A DNA stretch of 64,000 bases from JAJFFW01 sp965263375 (lineage in GTDB: Bacteria > Pseudomonadota > Alphaproteobacteria > Caulobacterales > Parvularculaceae). The stretch lies in the NCBI GenBank assembly GCA_965263375.1, contig OZ253669.1:2294001-2358000 (forward strand), read 5' to 3'. Made by a program: the position numbers and the translations under genes. Numbering within the stretch: position 1 is the first letter of the stretch; the number at the start of each line of letters is the position of its first letter. Positions 54,760-63,785 of this stretch are shown here, piece by piece. Under the pieces are notes generated by a model, which made no database searches, was not told where the DNA came from, and was given only the letters and a program-made list of their open reading frames with translations.

Positions 54760-55259
54760 TTGAGAAAATTATCGAAGGCCAAGCTTGGTTGGTTGGCGAC
54801 AATGTCGACACAGATCAAATCGCTCCAGGTCAAAGCCTTGGGGGCGACTGGGAGGTGCGAAAGGCTGCAATGCTTCCGCTGAACAGGGACGTTGTCGAAA
54901 ACTTTGTGCCCGGCGGAATTATTGTTGCTGGCCGAAATTTTGGATGCGGATCAAGCCGGGAACAAGCCGTTGAGAATTTACTCGAACTCGGCGTGTCTTG
55001 TATTATGGCGGAGTCTTTTAGCCGTATTTTTTTGCGCAATGCAGTCGCGAACGCTCTGCCGTCTATCGCAATGCCGGAAATTTCACAGCATTGTAAGCTG
55101 GGAGATACCGTAACGTTTGATTGGGACACGTTTGAGGTTCGCATCAACGGAGGCGACGCTCGCCTTAAACCACCGAAATACTCCCCTGAAATGCTAAAGA
55201 TTTTCGAAGCGGGCGGTATGGTGAAAATGCTTCAAAAAATGGCTGATGCAAGCCGGTAA
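54756..55259 (+). CDS. Aconitase-family hydro-lyase small subunit (LeuD-like)
   Basis: 167 residues from the ATG at 54756, which overlaps the large-subunit TGA (ATGA); a longer open frame upstream is not real. The swivelling domain has the family motifs VDTDQIAPG and AGRNFGCGSSREQA, and ESFSRIFLRNAVANALP further on. It completes the active site of the large subunit, supplying the substrate-selective loop. The loop residues near 20-40 (QIAPGQSLGGDWE) differ from leucine-pathway LeuD, in line with another substrate. Tight coupling to the large subunit makes a heterodimer near certain. Confidence 0.9.
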   Translation: MIEKIIEGQAWLVGDNVDTDQIAPGQSLGGDWEVRKAAMLPLNRDVVENFVPGGIIVAGRNFGCGSSREQAVENLLELGVSCIMAESFSRIFLRNAVANALPSIAMPEISQHCKLGDTVTFDWDTFEVRINGGDARLKPPKYSPEMLKIFEAGGMVKMLQKMADASR

Positions 55260-55276
55260 AATAAGGATGTAAGTTG

Positions 55277-56032
55277 ATGGCTAGACTGAATGGAAGAACA
55301 GCAATTGTGACAGGCTCCGGGCAGAACATTGGTGCGGCCGTGGCTCGCCTGTTTGCAGCTGAAGGTGCGAAAGTTATCATCAACGGCGCTCGCTCTCGCG
55401 AAAAAGTCGATGCCGTTGTTGACGAGATCACACAAGCAGGAGGCAAAGCTCATGGTGTCATGGCTGACGTCTCGGATCCGGATGCTTGGACCGAGCTGGT
55501 CAAAGAAACCGAGTCTCTTTTCGGTCCGGTTGACATCCTAGTTAACAATGTAGGCGTTCGCCACCGAATGAAATTCGAGGAAATCACGCCGGAGATATGG
55601 CGCGAGGTTCTCAACACCAATTTGAGCTCTTGTTTCTACGGCGCGCGATTGGTTTTGCCAGGTATGCGTGAGCGCAAGTGGGGGCGCATCATCAATATGT
55701 CGGGTTATGATGGCTTCTTTGGCCAATTCCACGAGCGCGCCGCAAATGTGACAGCTAAAGCCGGCATGCATGGCCTGTCGAAAGCCATTGCTCGAGAGTA
55801 TGGCGTGTATGAAGTAACGGCGAATACGATTGCGGTTGGTCCAATCGAAACCGTCCGAGACCAATCTCACTATGCACATGTCGACGTCGAACAAGTATTG
55901 AAAAACCTAGCCATCAAGCATGCCGGTCATGTGGATGACATCGCTGAGGCGGCGCTCTACTTGGCAGGCGAAAGCGGCAAGTTCACGACCGGGACAGTGC
56001 TCCATGTCAATGGCGGCGAGTACATGTACTAG
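55277..56032 (+). CDS. Short-chain dehydrogenase family protein lacking the catalytic Tyr
   Basis: 251 residues from the ATG at 55277 with AAGGA before it. The cofactor motif reads TGSGQNIG (12-19; the third Gly of TGxxxGIG is Asn) and NNVG is present. S142 is in the expected region and K161 is kept in the NVTAK segment, but the position of the catalytic Tyr (four before Lys) is N157. The fold is clearly SDR. Some SDR groups carry His or another residue here, so activity may be altered or different. It lies 17 bp after the LeuD-like gene and 6 bp before the PrpD-like gene, so one operon. Confidence 0.85.
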   Translation: MARLNGRTAIVTGSGQNIGAAVARLFAAEGAKVIINGARSREKVDAVVDEITQAGGKAHGVMADVSDPDAWTELVKETESLFGPVDILVNNVGVRHRMKFEEITPEIWREVLNTNLSSCFYGARLVLPGMRERKWGRIINMSGYDGFFGQFHERAANVTAKAGMHGLSKAIAREYGVYEVTANTIAVGPIETVRDQSHYAHVDVEQVLKNLAIKHAGHVDDIAEAALYLAGESGKFTTGTVLHVNGGEYMY

Positions 56033-56038
56033 AGGGCG

Positions 56039-57475
56039 ATGACAATGTCGTTCAAAAGAGACCAGATATGGGCGCAAATTGAAGCGGAGTATAGTCGCGC
56101 AACAAGCCATCAGCTTGCGCGATATGCGAACCGGCTAAAGTTTGAGGATCTTCCCGATGATGTCGTGCATCAAGCCAAACGTTGCTTGCTGGATGCCATC
56201 GGCTGTGGAATAGGAGCCTATCATTCGCCCGGACGCCCAATATGCGAGTCTGTCGTCGAGGACATCGGCGGCAAACCTGAAGCAACAATCATCGGAAGCG
56301 GACTGAAGACGTCAGCCATGAACGCCGCCTTGGTGAACAGTTTTATGATCCGATATCTGGACTTCAGTGATGTCGGCGGAGGTGGCCACAATAGTGATGC
56401 GATCGCTGCATTAATGGCCGTTGCAGAGGCAGGACGAAACAATGGTCAGGAGTTCCTCACAGCGCTAGTACTGAGCTATGAAATTGGTGGAAACTTTATC
56501 GAGTCACTCTCTCCTGACGGGCCTTTGGCAGGTTACCGCGACCTGGCTTCGAGAGGCTGGTGCACAGACATCCGCGCCGGGTTGAATGTTCCACCAGCGC
56601 TCGGCCTCCTGATGGGGCTGGAAGAAGAGCAAATTGCTAACGCTATCGGTGCAACTCTTTGCCACGGACTTCCTCTAAATCTGCTTGATGCGAACGACGA
56701 AGAGTTCGTCATGAGCAAGAACCTGCGTTTCGGCTGGGTCGCCTATAATGCAATCCTGGCATGTAAATTGGCGCAAAAAGGCTTTACGGGTCCGAGGCGC
56801 ATCGTCGAAGGAGAGTATGGCTTCAATCAAACCGTGATGCTCAATAAGATGACTCCGGCGAAATTATATGATTTCAGTCGATGGCATATTCTTGAAACGT
56901 CATTTAAAACACTGTGCACGAATTTCACGACACAAGCGCACATTCAGGCGACAATCAGCTTGGTCCAAGAGCATGATTTAAAACCTGAAGATATCGAAAA
57001 TGTCCAAATTCTCGCGTGCCGGCGCGAAGTTGAACACACAACTTATGGCGCAAAGAAGTATCCCCGCAATGGAGAAAGCGCCGATCATAGTGCTCACTAT
57101 GGAAACGCGCTTGCAATTATCGAGCGCGACTTTGGGCCCCAGTCATTTCGCCCCGAAAAATTCACCGACCCTCTCGTACTTTCATTGATCGAACGGATTG
57201 AAGTAACCGTTGATGAAGACGAGCCCCATTTGAGTTTGGCCGGCACATCGATCATTACAACAATCGATGGAAAAAAATATCAAAAACGCATCGAGATTCC
57301 TAAGGGATTCGTTGGAGATCCTCTAAGTGACGAAGAACTTGTCACCAAGTTTAAACGAATGGCTGAAAAACAGATGTCCGCGACTCAATGTGGGGCGCTG
57401 ATTGATATGGTCTGGTCATGCGAAAAACTGACAGATATCGGCGAACTCACCAAGTTATTGATATTTGACAGGTGA
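56039..57475 (+). CDS. MmgE/PrpD family protein
   Basis: 478 residues, usual size. PrpD-family features are LARYANRLKFEDLPDDVVHQAKRCLLDAIGCGIGAY at the start (split here in two helices), SFMIRYLDFSDVGGGGHNSDAIAALMAVAEA around 95-130 (a D-x-x-D...GHxSD-like site) and the helical KTLCTNFTTQAHIQATISL segment. The family includes 2-methylcitrate dehydratase, iminodisuccinate epimerase and cis-aconitate decarboxylase, all acting on di- or tricarboxylates. Together with the aconitase-like pair this points to a branched hydroxy-dicarboxylic acid. The exact substrate is unknown. Last gene of the plus-strand run. Confidence 0.88.
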   Translation: MTMSFKRDQIWAQIEAEYSRATSHQLARYANRLKFEDLPDDVVHQAKRCLLDAIGCGIGAYHSPGRPICESVVEDIGGKPEATIIGSGLKTSAMNAALVNSFMIRYLDFSDVGGGGHNSDAIAALMAVAEAGRNNGQEFLTALVLSYEIGGNFIESLSPDGPLAGYRDLASRGWCTDIRAGLNVPPALGLLMGLEEEQIANAIGATLCHGLPLNLLDANDEEFVMSKNLRFGWVAYNAILACKLAQKGFTGPRRIVEGEYGFNQTVMLNKMTPAKLYDFSRWHILETSFKTLCTNFTTQAHIQATISLVQEHDLKPEDIENVQILACRREVEHTTYGAKKYPRNGESADHSAHYGNALAIIERDFGPQSFRPEKFTDPLVLSLIERIEVTVDEDEPHLSLAGTSIITTIDGKKYQKRIEIPKGFVGDPLSDEELVTKFKRMAEKQMSATQCGALIDMVWSCEKLTDIGELTKLLIFDR

Positions 57476-57808
57476 CCAATTGTCCAAGTTAAGTATTAGC
57501 GCAGACGGTGTTAAAGGAAAATCCGCTATCAGGCCATGTGTTTGTGTTCCGCGGGCGGCTTTGGCGATCGGGTCAAAGTTCTGTGGTGGGACGGTCAGGG
57601 CATTACCATGCATTTCAACTATACTCCGTCCGCCGGTTTTCTTCGGCAACAGTTAGCTTCTATTCACGCTCGTACCCGCGTCAGGCAACCCTCAATTTTT
57701 ACTGTGATGATTTCCGTCATACTACCACTCATGACGGGTCACTTTTTCTTTCCTGATCTGATATCGTACCAGTTTCAAACCAAACTCTATCAGAAGGTCT
57801 CTAACCGT
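57476..57808. other. Gene-free stretch between convergent runs
   Basis: No gene with a ribosome site and no obvious terminator hairpin. Three overlapping open frames here share no family pattern and were not called. Confidence 0.4.
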
Positions 57809-59860
57809 TTAGTTTCCGCCAATCGAAACCAATTCGAAGGGCGCTGGCGGTTTCGCACGGGCATTCATAATCTGTGCAAACGCTAACGGCTCGCCCTCTA
57901 TAGTAAGATCGTCGTTCGTCAATGCGTCGTCTAGTGATATAGCACCCATTAAGAGCCCAACAAGAGTCTTGCGGGTTGTAACAAGTGTGGCGTTTGCTGA
58001 ATGCAATTTATCGGTTTGAATCGAACTCAAATTGCTATGCAAAAGTTCAAGCAAGTAAATTTCATCGATATCTTCAAGCTTGATATTTAGTCGTACACTG
58101 ATCCCTTCGGCTTTGGACGCGTCGATGGATACCGCCAGCAGATCGAGTACATTCTCGATTGTTGCATGTTGTGCAATAGCCGCGATGGATCGCACGCTAG
58201 GCGGACGTGACAAGACTTTTTGTTGTCGAAGTTCCTTTGTCGCAGCTAAATAGGCATTTCGCCATTGAGGACCCTCAGCTTGAAATCCAAGTTGTTCAAA
58301 GCAATCCGCCAATAAACTGCTCGCAGCTTGATTGTTTGGTTGCGCTGTCACCAACTTGTCGAGCGCCGTGGCGACAAATCTGTATTGACCTTTCTCATAG
58401 TCTTTTCCCGCCCGCTCTAGAATCGCGTCAGCGCCGCCCATATATTCTACGAACTTTTCAGCCTCTTGTTCGCTGGTTAGCGGATTGAGATTTGCGGGGT
58501 TTCCATCATAGAAACCCAAGTAGTAGTTCACGACAGCGCGTGCATTGTGACTGTAGGTTCCATGATAACCGCGCGTATGCCAGAGTTGAGACAAGGAAGC
58601 GGGAACGAGCTGCTCTACCGCATCGCCGACATCGCCGATCTTTACGCCCGAATTTGCTAAGCGGACCGCTTGATTGTGAATGAGGCCATAATTGTCTCGT
58701 TGTGCTTTCAAATACTCAATAGCTCGGTCCTTACCATTGAAGGTCGGCCCATGGGGTCCAGTCATGAGATCAACACGATCACCAAAGACAACAAGCGCCT
58801 GGTTTATGTATTTCGACCAGCGCAAGGCGTCGCGTGTCTTAGCGCCGCGCAATGTATACAAGTTGTGCAATCCGAAAATGAACAATTCTGAGTTAAACAG
58901 CATTTCGTATTTGGGGACGTATATGAGCGTCGACGCGGGCGCCTCGCCGCCACTGATATCCATGAATTCAAACTCAATGCCGTCAACGGACATGCGTGTC
59001 ATCTCTCCAGCGCCTTCTGGAAGCTCTAATGATGGGCGCATAAAGGAAGACGACGCAGCCATGACAGGCAGATACACGCGCTCGGAACCATCTGCTTTAG
59101 TAGTCAGCAAACCTCCGAAGTGATACTGAGCGCGACGATACATGGCGGGGCCAAGCATCACAGATTCAGATATAACTTCATTGGTAAAACCATAAGGGGC
59201 GATGATCTGAACAGCGCCGGAAGTCACATCATCTTCGTCAACGACACCCTTTATGCCGCCAAAGTGGTCCGAGTGGCTATGGGAGATAACGATTGCTTTG
59301 ACGGGCAAAGTTTCGCCACCCGGAATGATGGTTTTTGCAAATTCCCAAGCGGGGCCGACGAATTGAGGCGTTCGCCCCACATCCAAAAATATCCAGCCGC
59401 TTTCTCCACGGACAATAGTGACATGCGCCAAGTCACCGCGGATTTGATAAACGCCTTCGGCGAGTTGATATAATCCTTGGCCTTTGACCAATGTCCTGAT
59501 GGCGCGCAAAAGGCTAGGATGCACTGCCGGCAGCTCATTGTCCGCCAAATAAAATGCTTGCTCTTCTTCAGACATTGGAAAAATGGAGTCGGGAAAACGC
59601 GCTAGCAGAGTTTCATCGGAGTGGTCGCTAAATAACGTCCCGTCCGCAAAATCGCCGATCGGAAGTTGCGTTTTGGCTTTTTGTAAAACTGCTAGCGTAT
59701 TCGGACTCGGCGGTTTGCTTTCCAATATTGCATCAATCTCACTGGCGTCCGGACTATGGGAGGCATCATTATTGCCACACGACGAGAGCAGAACGCTCGA
59801 CAACATCGACAACAGTAGTCCACAGCATACTTGGAAAAATCGTCTTCGTTTTCTATTCAT
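57809..59860 (-). CDS. Alkylsulfatase-like metallo-beta-lactamase lipoprotein
   Basis: 683 residues from the ATG at 59860, which has GGGAGG upstream; the longer frame to 59968 is not supported. A signal with lipobox LLSSC (C28) makes it a lipoprotein. The MBL domain (about 130-400) has H194, H196, D198 and H199 in SHSHSDHFGG. GPHGPTF, the helical dimer part (KVGDAVEQLVPASLSQLWHTRGYHGTYSHN in segments) and a C-terminal SCP2-like domain (about 575-680) follow, the order of class III alkylsulfatases (SdsA1/YjcS). These hydrolyse primary alkyl sulfates, releasing alcohol and sulfate. Here it would act outside the inner membrane. Substrate not proven; related esterase-type roles are possible. Confidence 0.85.
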   Translation of the reverse strand: MNRKRRRFFQVCCGLLLSMLSSVLLSSCGNNDASHSPDASEIDAILESKPPSPNTLAVLQKAKTQLPIGDFADGTLFSDHSDETLLARFPDSIFPMSEEEQAFYLADNELPAVHPSLLRAIRTLVKGQGLYQLAEGVYQIRGDLAHVTIVRGESGWIFLDVGRTPQFVGPAWEFAKTIIPGGETLPVKAIVISHSHSDHFGGIKGVVDEDDVTSGAVQIIAPYGFTNEVISESVMLGPAMYRRAQYHFGGLLTTKADGSERVYLPVMAASSSFMRPSLELPEGAGEMTRMSVDGIEFEFMDISGGEAPASTLIYVPKYEMLFNSELFIFGLHNLYTLRGAKTRDALRWSKYINQALVVFGDRVDLMTGPHGPTFNGKDRAIEYLKAQRDNYGLIHNQAVRLANSGVKIGDVGDAVEQLVPASLSQLWHTRGYHGTYSHNARAVVNYYLGFYDGNPANLNPLTSEQEAEKFVEYMGGADAILERAGKDYEKGQYRFVATALDKLVTAQPNNQAASSLLADCFEQLGFQAEGPQWRNAYLAATKELRQQKVLSRPPSVRSIAAIAQHATIENVLDLLAVSIDASKAEGISVRLNIKLEDIDEIYLLELLHSNLSSIQTDKLHSANATLVTTRKTLVGLLMGAISLDDALTNDDLTIEGEPLAFAQIMNARAKPPAPFELVSIGGN

Positions 59861-60030
59861 AGTGGTTTTCCTCCCTAGCGCTATAACATCTTTGAACAAT
59901 TGGCCTGCCCAATGGACATGATCCAACCGTTTTGTTAGACGCGGCGATTTCAAGCGATCTGCCGGCATTAAAGCTCATCCACGCGCCTTAGCGATCGCCG
60001 GATATCATTGCCGAATAAGGACCAGCCTGA

Positions 60031-62172
60031 TCAACTGGCTTGATCTACCCGTTCAACATTTACAGGCACTGCAGAAACCCAAGACATATTGCTGAGCGGT
60101 TCATAAGTGTCGAGACCAATGGGAAGTAACCGGTTACAGTTAGCGCCGGGTTTGCGAGATGCGTTTCGCAGTCCCAGAGCAGAGTGATGGCCAAATCCGT
60201 GTGACATCGCCACAGCGCCCGGCCGGAGATCGTCATTGATGGAGATGACAGTTTGAAGCTCTCCATATTGATTAAAAACTCGAACCTTGTCGCCTTGGAT
60301 AAGGTTTCGTTTTTCAGCATCGGCTTGACACATATGAATGGGGTTCTCGCGATGTACGCCTTTGCGGAACTTATTCACATTCACCATCCAGCTATTATGC
60401 ATATATCCGGTACGCAGGGTGATCATTTTCAATGTATCGGCCGGTTCACTCTTCAGTTCAGTGAATATTTGTGCGCACCGTTCGAGAAGGCCGGAGCTAG
60501 TAAATTCAGCCGGCATGCAGTCGATTTTCCCATCGGGATGCTGAATGGCGCGTTCAAACAGGTCCGACCTGTCGCCCTGCTCGAAGGTTACTGTATGGTC
60601 AGGCTGAGCACGCATATCTTCAACAGTTAAACCGCGCGCGCTCAAGCGTTGTTCTATGAAAGTCAGTTCGGTTTGATTTACCCCTTCATCTAATGGGGAA
60701 GAAAGTCCCATTTTTTGGAGCAGCTTAGCTAATATCCACCAATCGTTACGACGCTCAAAACGCGGCTCCACAATTTTATCTGTATAACGCACGAAGGGGA
60801 CTGGCTGAAGGCCGATACTATGATGGTTGATATCCGCGCGCTCCAGAAAGTCCACAGCCGGAAGTGCAAAATCGGAAATTTGAGTCGTAACGCTAGGCAA
60901 AATGTCGATGGAAACCATTAGTTCCAGTTCTTCGCACGCCTCACGCATCAATTCCTCACCGCCCAGGGATAAGACGGGGTTGCCGCCTAAGGAAAGGAAA
61001 GCGCGGATGTCGCCATTTTTTATGAGTTGTGGAAGTAAGGCGGTAGGCTGAGCGATATATCCCGTTGGCCGAGGCATCTCCAGCATGCCTAGAGAGGTCT
61101 CGGTTTGCATTTTTTCCTTTTTCATAGGAGGGAATAAGTCTACAAGCCCATGCGGTTTGTAATTGCCCCCTTTCTTGCCGAGGTTTCCAGTCAACAAGCT
61201 AATCATATCGGCAAGCCAATGGCACAAGGTGCCCTGCCGGCTTTGATTGACGCCGGTCGCGATATAGATCGCGAATGAGGGCGCTTTGAGGATGTCAGCG
61301 ACAAGATCACGAATGATCTTTGCGCTCACACCCACCACATCGCTAACATATTCTGGTGTGTACCGACTGACAAAATCCACAAGACCGGAATAGTTCGCGC
61401 CATACTCTTTTACGAGCGTATGGTCGACGTCATCTCGAGCAATTAAGTCATTAATGATCGCAGCTAGCAGATAAACATCCGTGCCGGGCAATATTCTTAA
61501 AGTCTCACCGGTGTCCGGGCCGGACGATTCAATCTTTCGAGGGTTGACAAAAAGCGTTTTTCCACCCCGGCCCTTAATGTCCTTTAGGATTTGGCCAGCA
61601 TCATTTGGCGTCGCAAAAAGCGTCCACCTAGAAATTTTCGGATTACTTCCCAAGCACAACAGAAAGTCAGTGTTGTGCACATCGGGTATCATCGTCGCAG
61701 TCATTGAGCCATACATGGCGCCAGCTGCATAAAATTTATTCGACGTATCAACTGTGCCAGCATTAAACTGCATTGCCGTCCCAATCGTACGAATGAACTG
61801 AAATCCCATCGCCGATCCGGGACCATTATACGACCAAGGATTGCCAGAATAGATCGCAACGGCGTTTGGGCCGTGCTTCTCGATGACCGCATTTAACTTG
61901 TCAGCGATTTCCGAAAGCGCTGCATCCCAATCAACACGCACAAACTCACCTGGTTTGGAACGGTCGCTTGAAACCCTCTTCATTGGCCAGTTCAGACGAT
62001 CAGGATCATTGTGAACCTCAAGAAAGGAAAGACCTTTGTGGCTGGCGGTTCCGCCAGTTACCGAGTGGCGATTGGGCTCCAATTCGGTCACGTTTCCCTG
62101 GTCATTGATATGTGCGATAAGAGGACAATAAGGTTCGCATATCCGACAGAATGTATGTTTCTGTGTAGGCAT
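60031..62172 (-). CDS. Molybdopterin oxidoreductase (DMSO reductase family) with incomplete FeS motif
   Basis: 713 residues from the ATG at 62172, just behind a near-perfect AGGAGGTGA. An N-terminal FeS motif C9-x2-C12-x3-C16 (FCRICEPYC) lacks its fourth Cys: the usual CxKG reads SHKG (44-47). The rest follows the bis-MGD family: NPWSYNGPGSAMGFQF, FLLCLGSNPKISRW, ATGVNQSRQGTLCHWLADM, GGNPVLSLGGEEL and a C-terminal dinucleotide-binding domain with NPIHMCQADAEKRNLI. No TAT signal, so cytoplasmic. The reaction is unknown. The ferredoxin and reductase genes directly upstream could supply or accept electrons. Confidence 0.9.
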   Translation of the reverse strand: MPTQKHTFCRICEPYCPLIAHINDQGNVTELEPNRHSVTGGTASHKGLSFLEVHNDPDRLNWPMKRVSSDRSKPGEFVRVDWDAALSEIADKLNAVIEKHGPNAVAIYSGNPWSYNGPGSAMGFQFIRTIGTAMQFNAGTVDTSNKFYAAGAMYGSMTATMIPDVHNTDFLLCLGSNPKISRWTLFATPNDAGQILKDIKGRGGKTLFVNPRKIESSGPDTGETLRILPGTDVYLLAAIINDLIARDDVDHTLVKEYGANYSGLVDFVSRYTPEYVSDVVGVSAKIIRDLVADILKAPSFAIYIATGVNQSRQGTLCHWLADMISLLTGNLGKKGGNYKPHGLVDLFPPMKKEKMQTETSLGMLEMPRPTGYIAQPTALLPQLIKNGDIRAFLSLGGNPVLSLGGEELMREACEELELMVSIDILPSVTTQISDFALPAVDFLERADINHHSIGLQPVPFVRYTDKIVEPRFERRNDWWILAKLLQKMGLSSPLDEGVNQTELTFIEQRLSARGLTVEDMRAQPDHTVTFEQGDRSDLFERAIQHPDGKIDCMPAEFTSSGLLERCAQIFTELKSEPADTLKMITLRTGYMHNSWMVNVNKFRKGVHRENPIHMCQADAEKRNLIQGDKVRVFNQYGELQTVISINDDLRPGAVAMSHGFGHHSALGLRNASRKPGANCNRLLPIGLDTYEPLSNMSWVSAVPVNVERVDQAS

Positions 62173-62197
62173 GGAGTCACCTCCTAAATTAGTGCCG

Positions 62198-63532
62198 CTA
62201 TGTGGCGATATGATTGAGCATATCATTTATGCTGGTAAATTTTTTACGCGGCCGGCCAAAAGCTGCGCCGGCTTTAACCTCCGCACGATCAAGTTTACAC
62301 CAATCTTGCAGACTCGTTCTGTTTGGCGCGACTGTGCGCCAAAAGTCTTCTCGATCGCTCGGTTGAGAAGAGACTGTTGAGATTCCATCCCGATCAAAAT
62401 CGGCGAGCAGGTTACGAACTGTTTCGGCGGCGCATTTCTTATTTGTGCCGATAACGCCGCGGGGGCCGCGTTTTATCCAACCGGTTGTATAGGCTTTGTT
62501 GAGATGCACGCCACCTTGCGTGATGCGACCGCCTTCATTTTCTAGAACACCTGACTCTTCGTCAAATGGCAGGCCAAAAAGAGGAATACCGCGAAACCCC
62601 GTTGCAGATATTGCTAGGCCTGCCGAAAATTTCGATTTTTCTACCTTATTTTGAGTGTCAACCACCTCGACGCTTTCTAGTCGCCCGTTTCCCCTCATCG
62701 CAACAGGCGTTGTCATAAAGCGGAATGTGATTTTCCGTCTCTCATTGTACTCTTACTTCGAGGAAAATTTCAACATTGTACGGAGTTTACGTTTCGTCCA
62801 CCAGTCAAACGCCCCATTTTCAATCTCCTCCTCGGACGGTAAATCCTTGCGATCAAAGACAATATCAGTTCCCGGCAGATGCGCTAGCTCTTCGAGTTCC
62901 GGGTTATTACACGCCGCGACAGCCGCGCCGCGCCGACCCAGAATCTCAATTTCTCGAATTTTGCTGACCCGTAATGCTTCGAGAGCGTGGTCAGCAATAT
63001 CAGTTTTTTCCAGTTCCGACAGTGGTAGGGATAGGATGCGCGCGATATCCATCGCGACATTGCCATTTCCAATGATGAGCGCTCGTGGAGAAGAAAGGTC
63101 GACGTTTAAATCCGTATAGTCAGGATGACCATTGTACCACAGAACAAAATCTCGCGCGGTAAACACCCCTGGTAAATCTTCTCCCGGAATATTCAAGGTT
63201 CGCGCGGATTGAGACCCGACGGCATAAATGATTGCATCATAGTGCTCAGCGAGATGTTGGTGGGAAATATGTTCACCAATAGTAACGTTCCCTAAATATC
63301 GAACATTCGGCGCACGTAGCACAATGTCGAAAAGTCTTGGGCCCACTAGTTTTTTCTCCGGATGGTCCGGCGCAACCCCTGAACGCACAAGGCCGGTCGG
63401 TGTGGGTAATTTATCGATGATATCAATTTGCGCCTCAATGCCATGCGACTCCAAAAGATGATCAGCAGCATAGAGCCCAGCCGGACCGGCCCCGACAATG
63501 GCAACATTAAGTATGATTGGGGAGTCAGTCAT
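62198..63532 (-). pseudogene. Ferredoxin-NADP reductase (FprA-like) broken by an in-frame TAA
   Basis: Read as one frame this is a full FprA/adrenodoxin-reductase-like flavoprotein of about 443 residues. Residues 1-259 carry the FAD motif VGAGPAGLYAADHLL, RSGVAPDHPEKK and the NADP motif IGNGNVAMDIARIL. After a TAA at 62753-62755 the same frame goes on with EYNERRKITFRFMTTPVA, SAGLAISATGFRG and GWIKRGPRGVIGTNKK, the normal C-terminal part. Because both halves are in the same frame, a single base change explains the stop. It may be a recent nonsense mutation, a sequencing error or a readthrough codon. The start overlaps the ferredoxin gene by 8 bp. It would pass electrons from NADPH to the ferredoxin. 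Confidence 0.85.
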
Positions 63533-63785
63533 TGCTTGTAAAATAATCTCGGTTTATGGCCTCATAGTGCTTCCATTTTTTCGGAAGCCGGTCCGCTTCA
63601 TAAATCGCTCTAACGGGACATACATCGACGCATGCCCCACAATCGACACAGACGCTAGGGTCTATAAAAAGCTGCTCAGCGGAATCAAATTCTGCGTCTT
63701 CAGGCGCGGGTGATATGCAATCCACCGGACAAATTTCAACGCAAGAATAATCTGCAATGCACGGGGATGCGATAACATACGCCAT
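63525..63785 (-). CDS. 7Fe-type ferredoxin
   Basis: 86 residues from the ATG at 63785, preceded by AAGGAGGG. Cysteines C9, C15, C19 and C23 (CIADYSCVEICPVDC) and C46, C49, C52 and C56 (CVDCGACVDVCP) give the pattern of seven-iron ferredoxins: a [3Fe-4S] cluster by C9, C15 and C56 and a [4Fe-4S] cluster by C19, C46, C49 and C52 (family numbering by analogy). The free Cys found in Azotobacter FdI at the second position is absent. This type often serves cytochrome P450s and other oxygenases or oxidoreductases with an FprA-like reductase, as encoded here. First gene of the visible run; a P450 may lie beyond the window. Confidence 0.92.
   Translation of the reverse strand: MAYVIASPCIADYSCVEICPVDCISPAPEDAEFDSAEQLFIDPSVCVDCGACVDVCPVRAIYEADRLPKKWKHYEAINRDYFTSND

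Noticed and set aside
53494..55259. Leucine-pathway leuC and leuD
   Set aside because: No leuA or leuB nearby, short form of the large subunit, and neighbours that are catabolic; kept as family-level calls only.
62198..63532. Frameshift in the ferredoxin reductase
   Set aside because: The two open parts are in the same frame (816 bp between their first codons, divisible by three); the break is a stop codon, not a shift.
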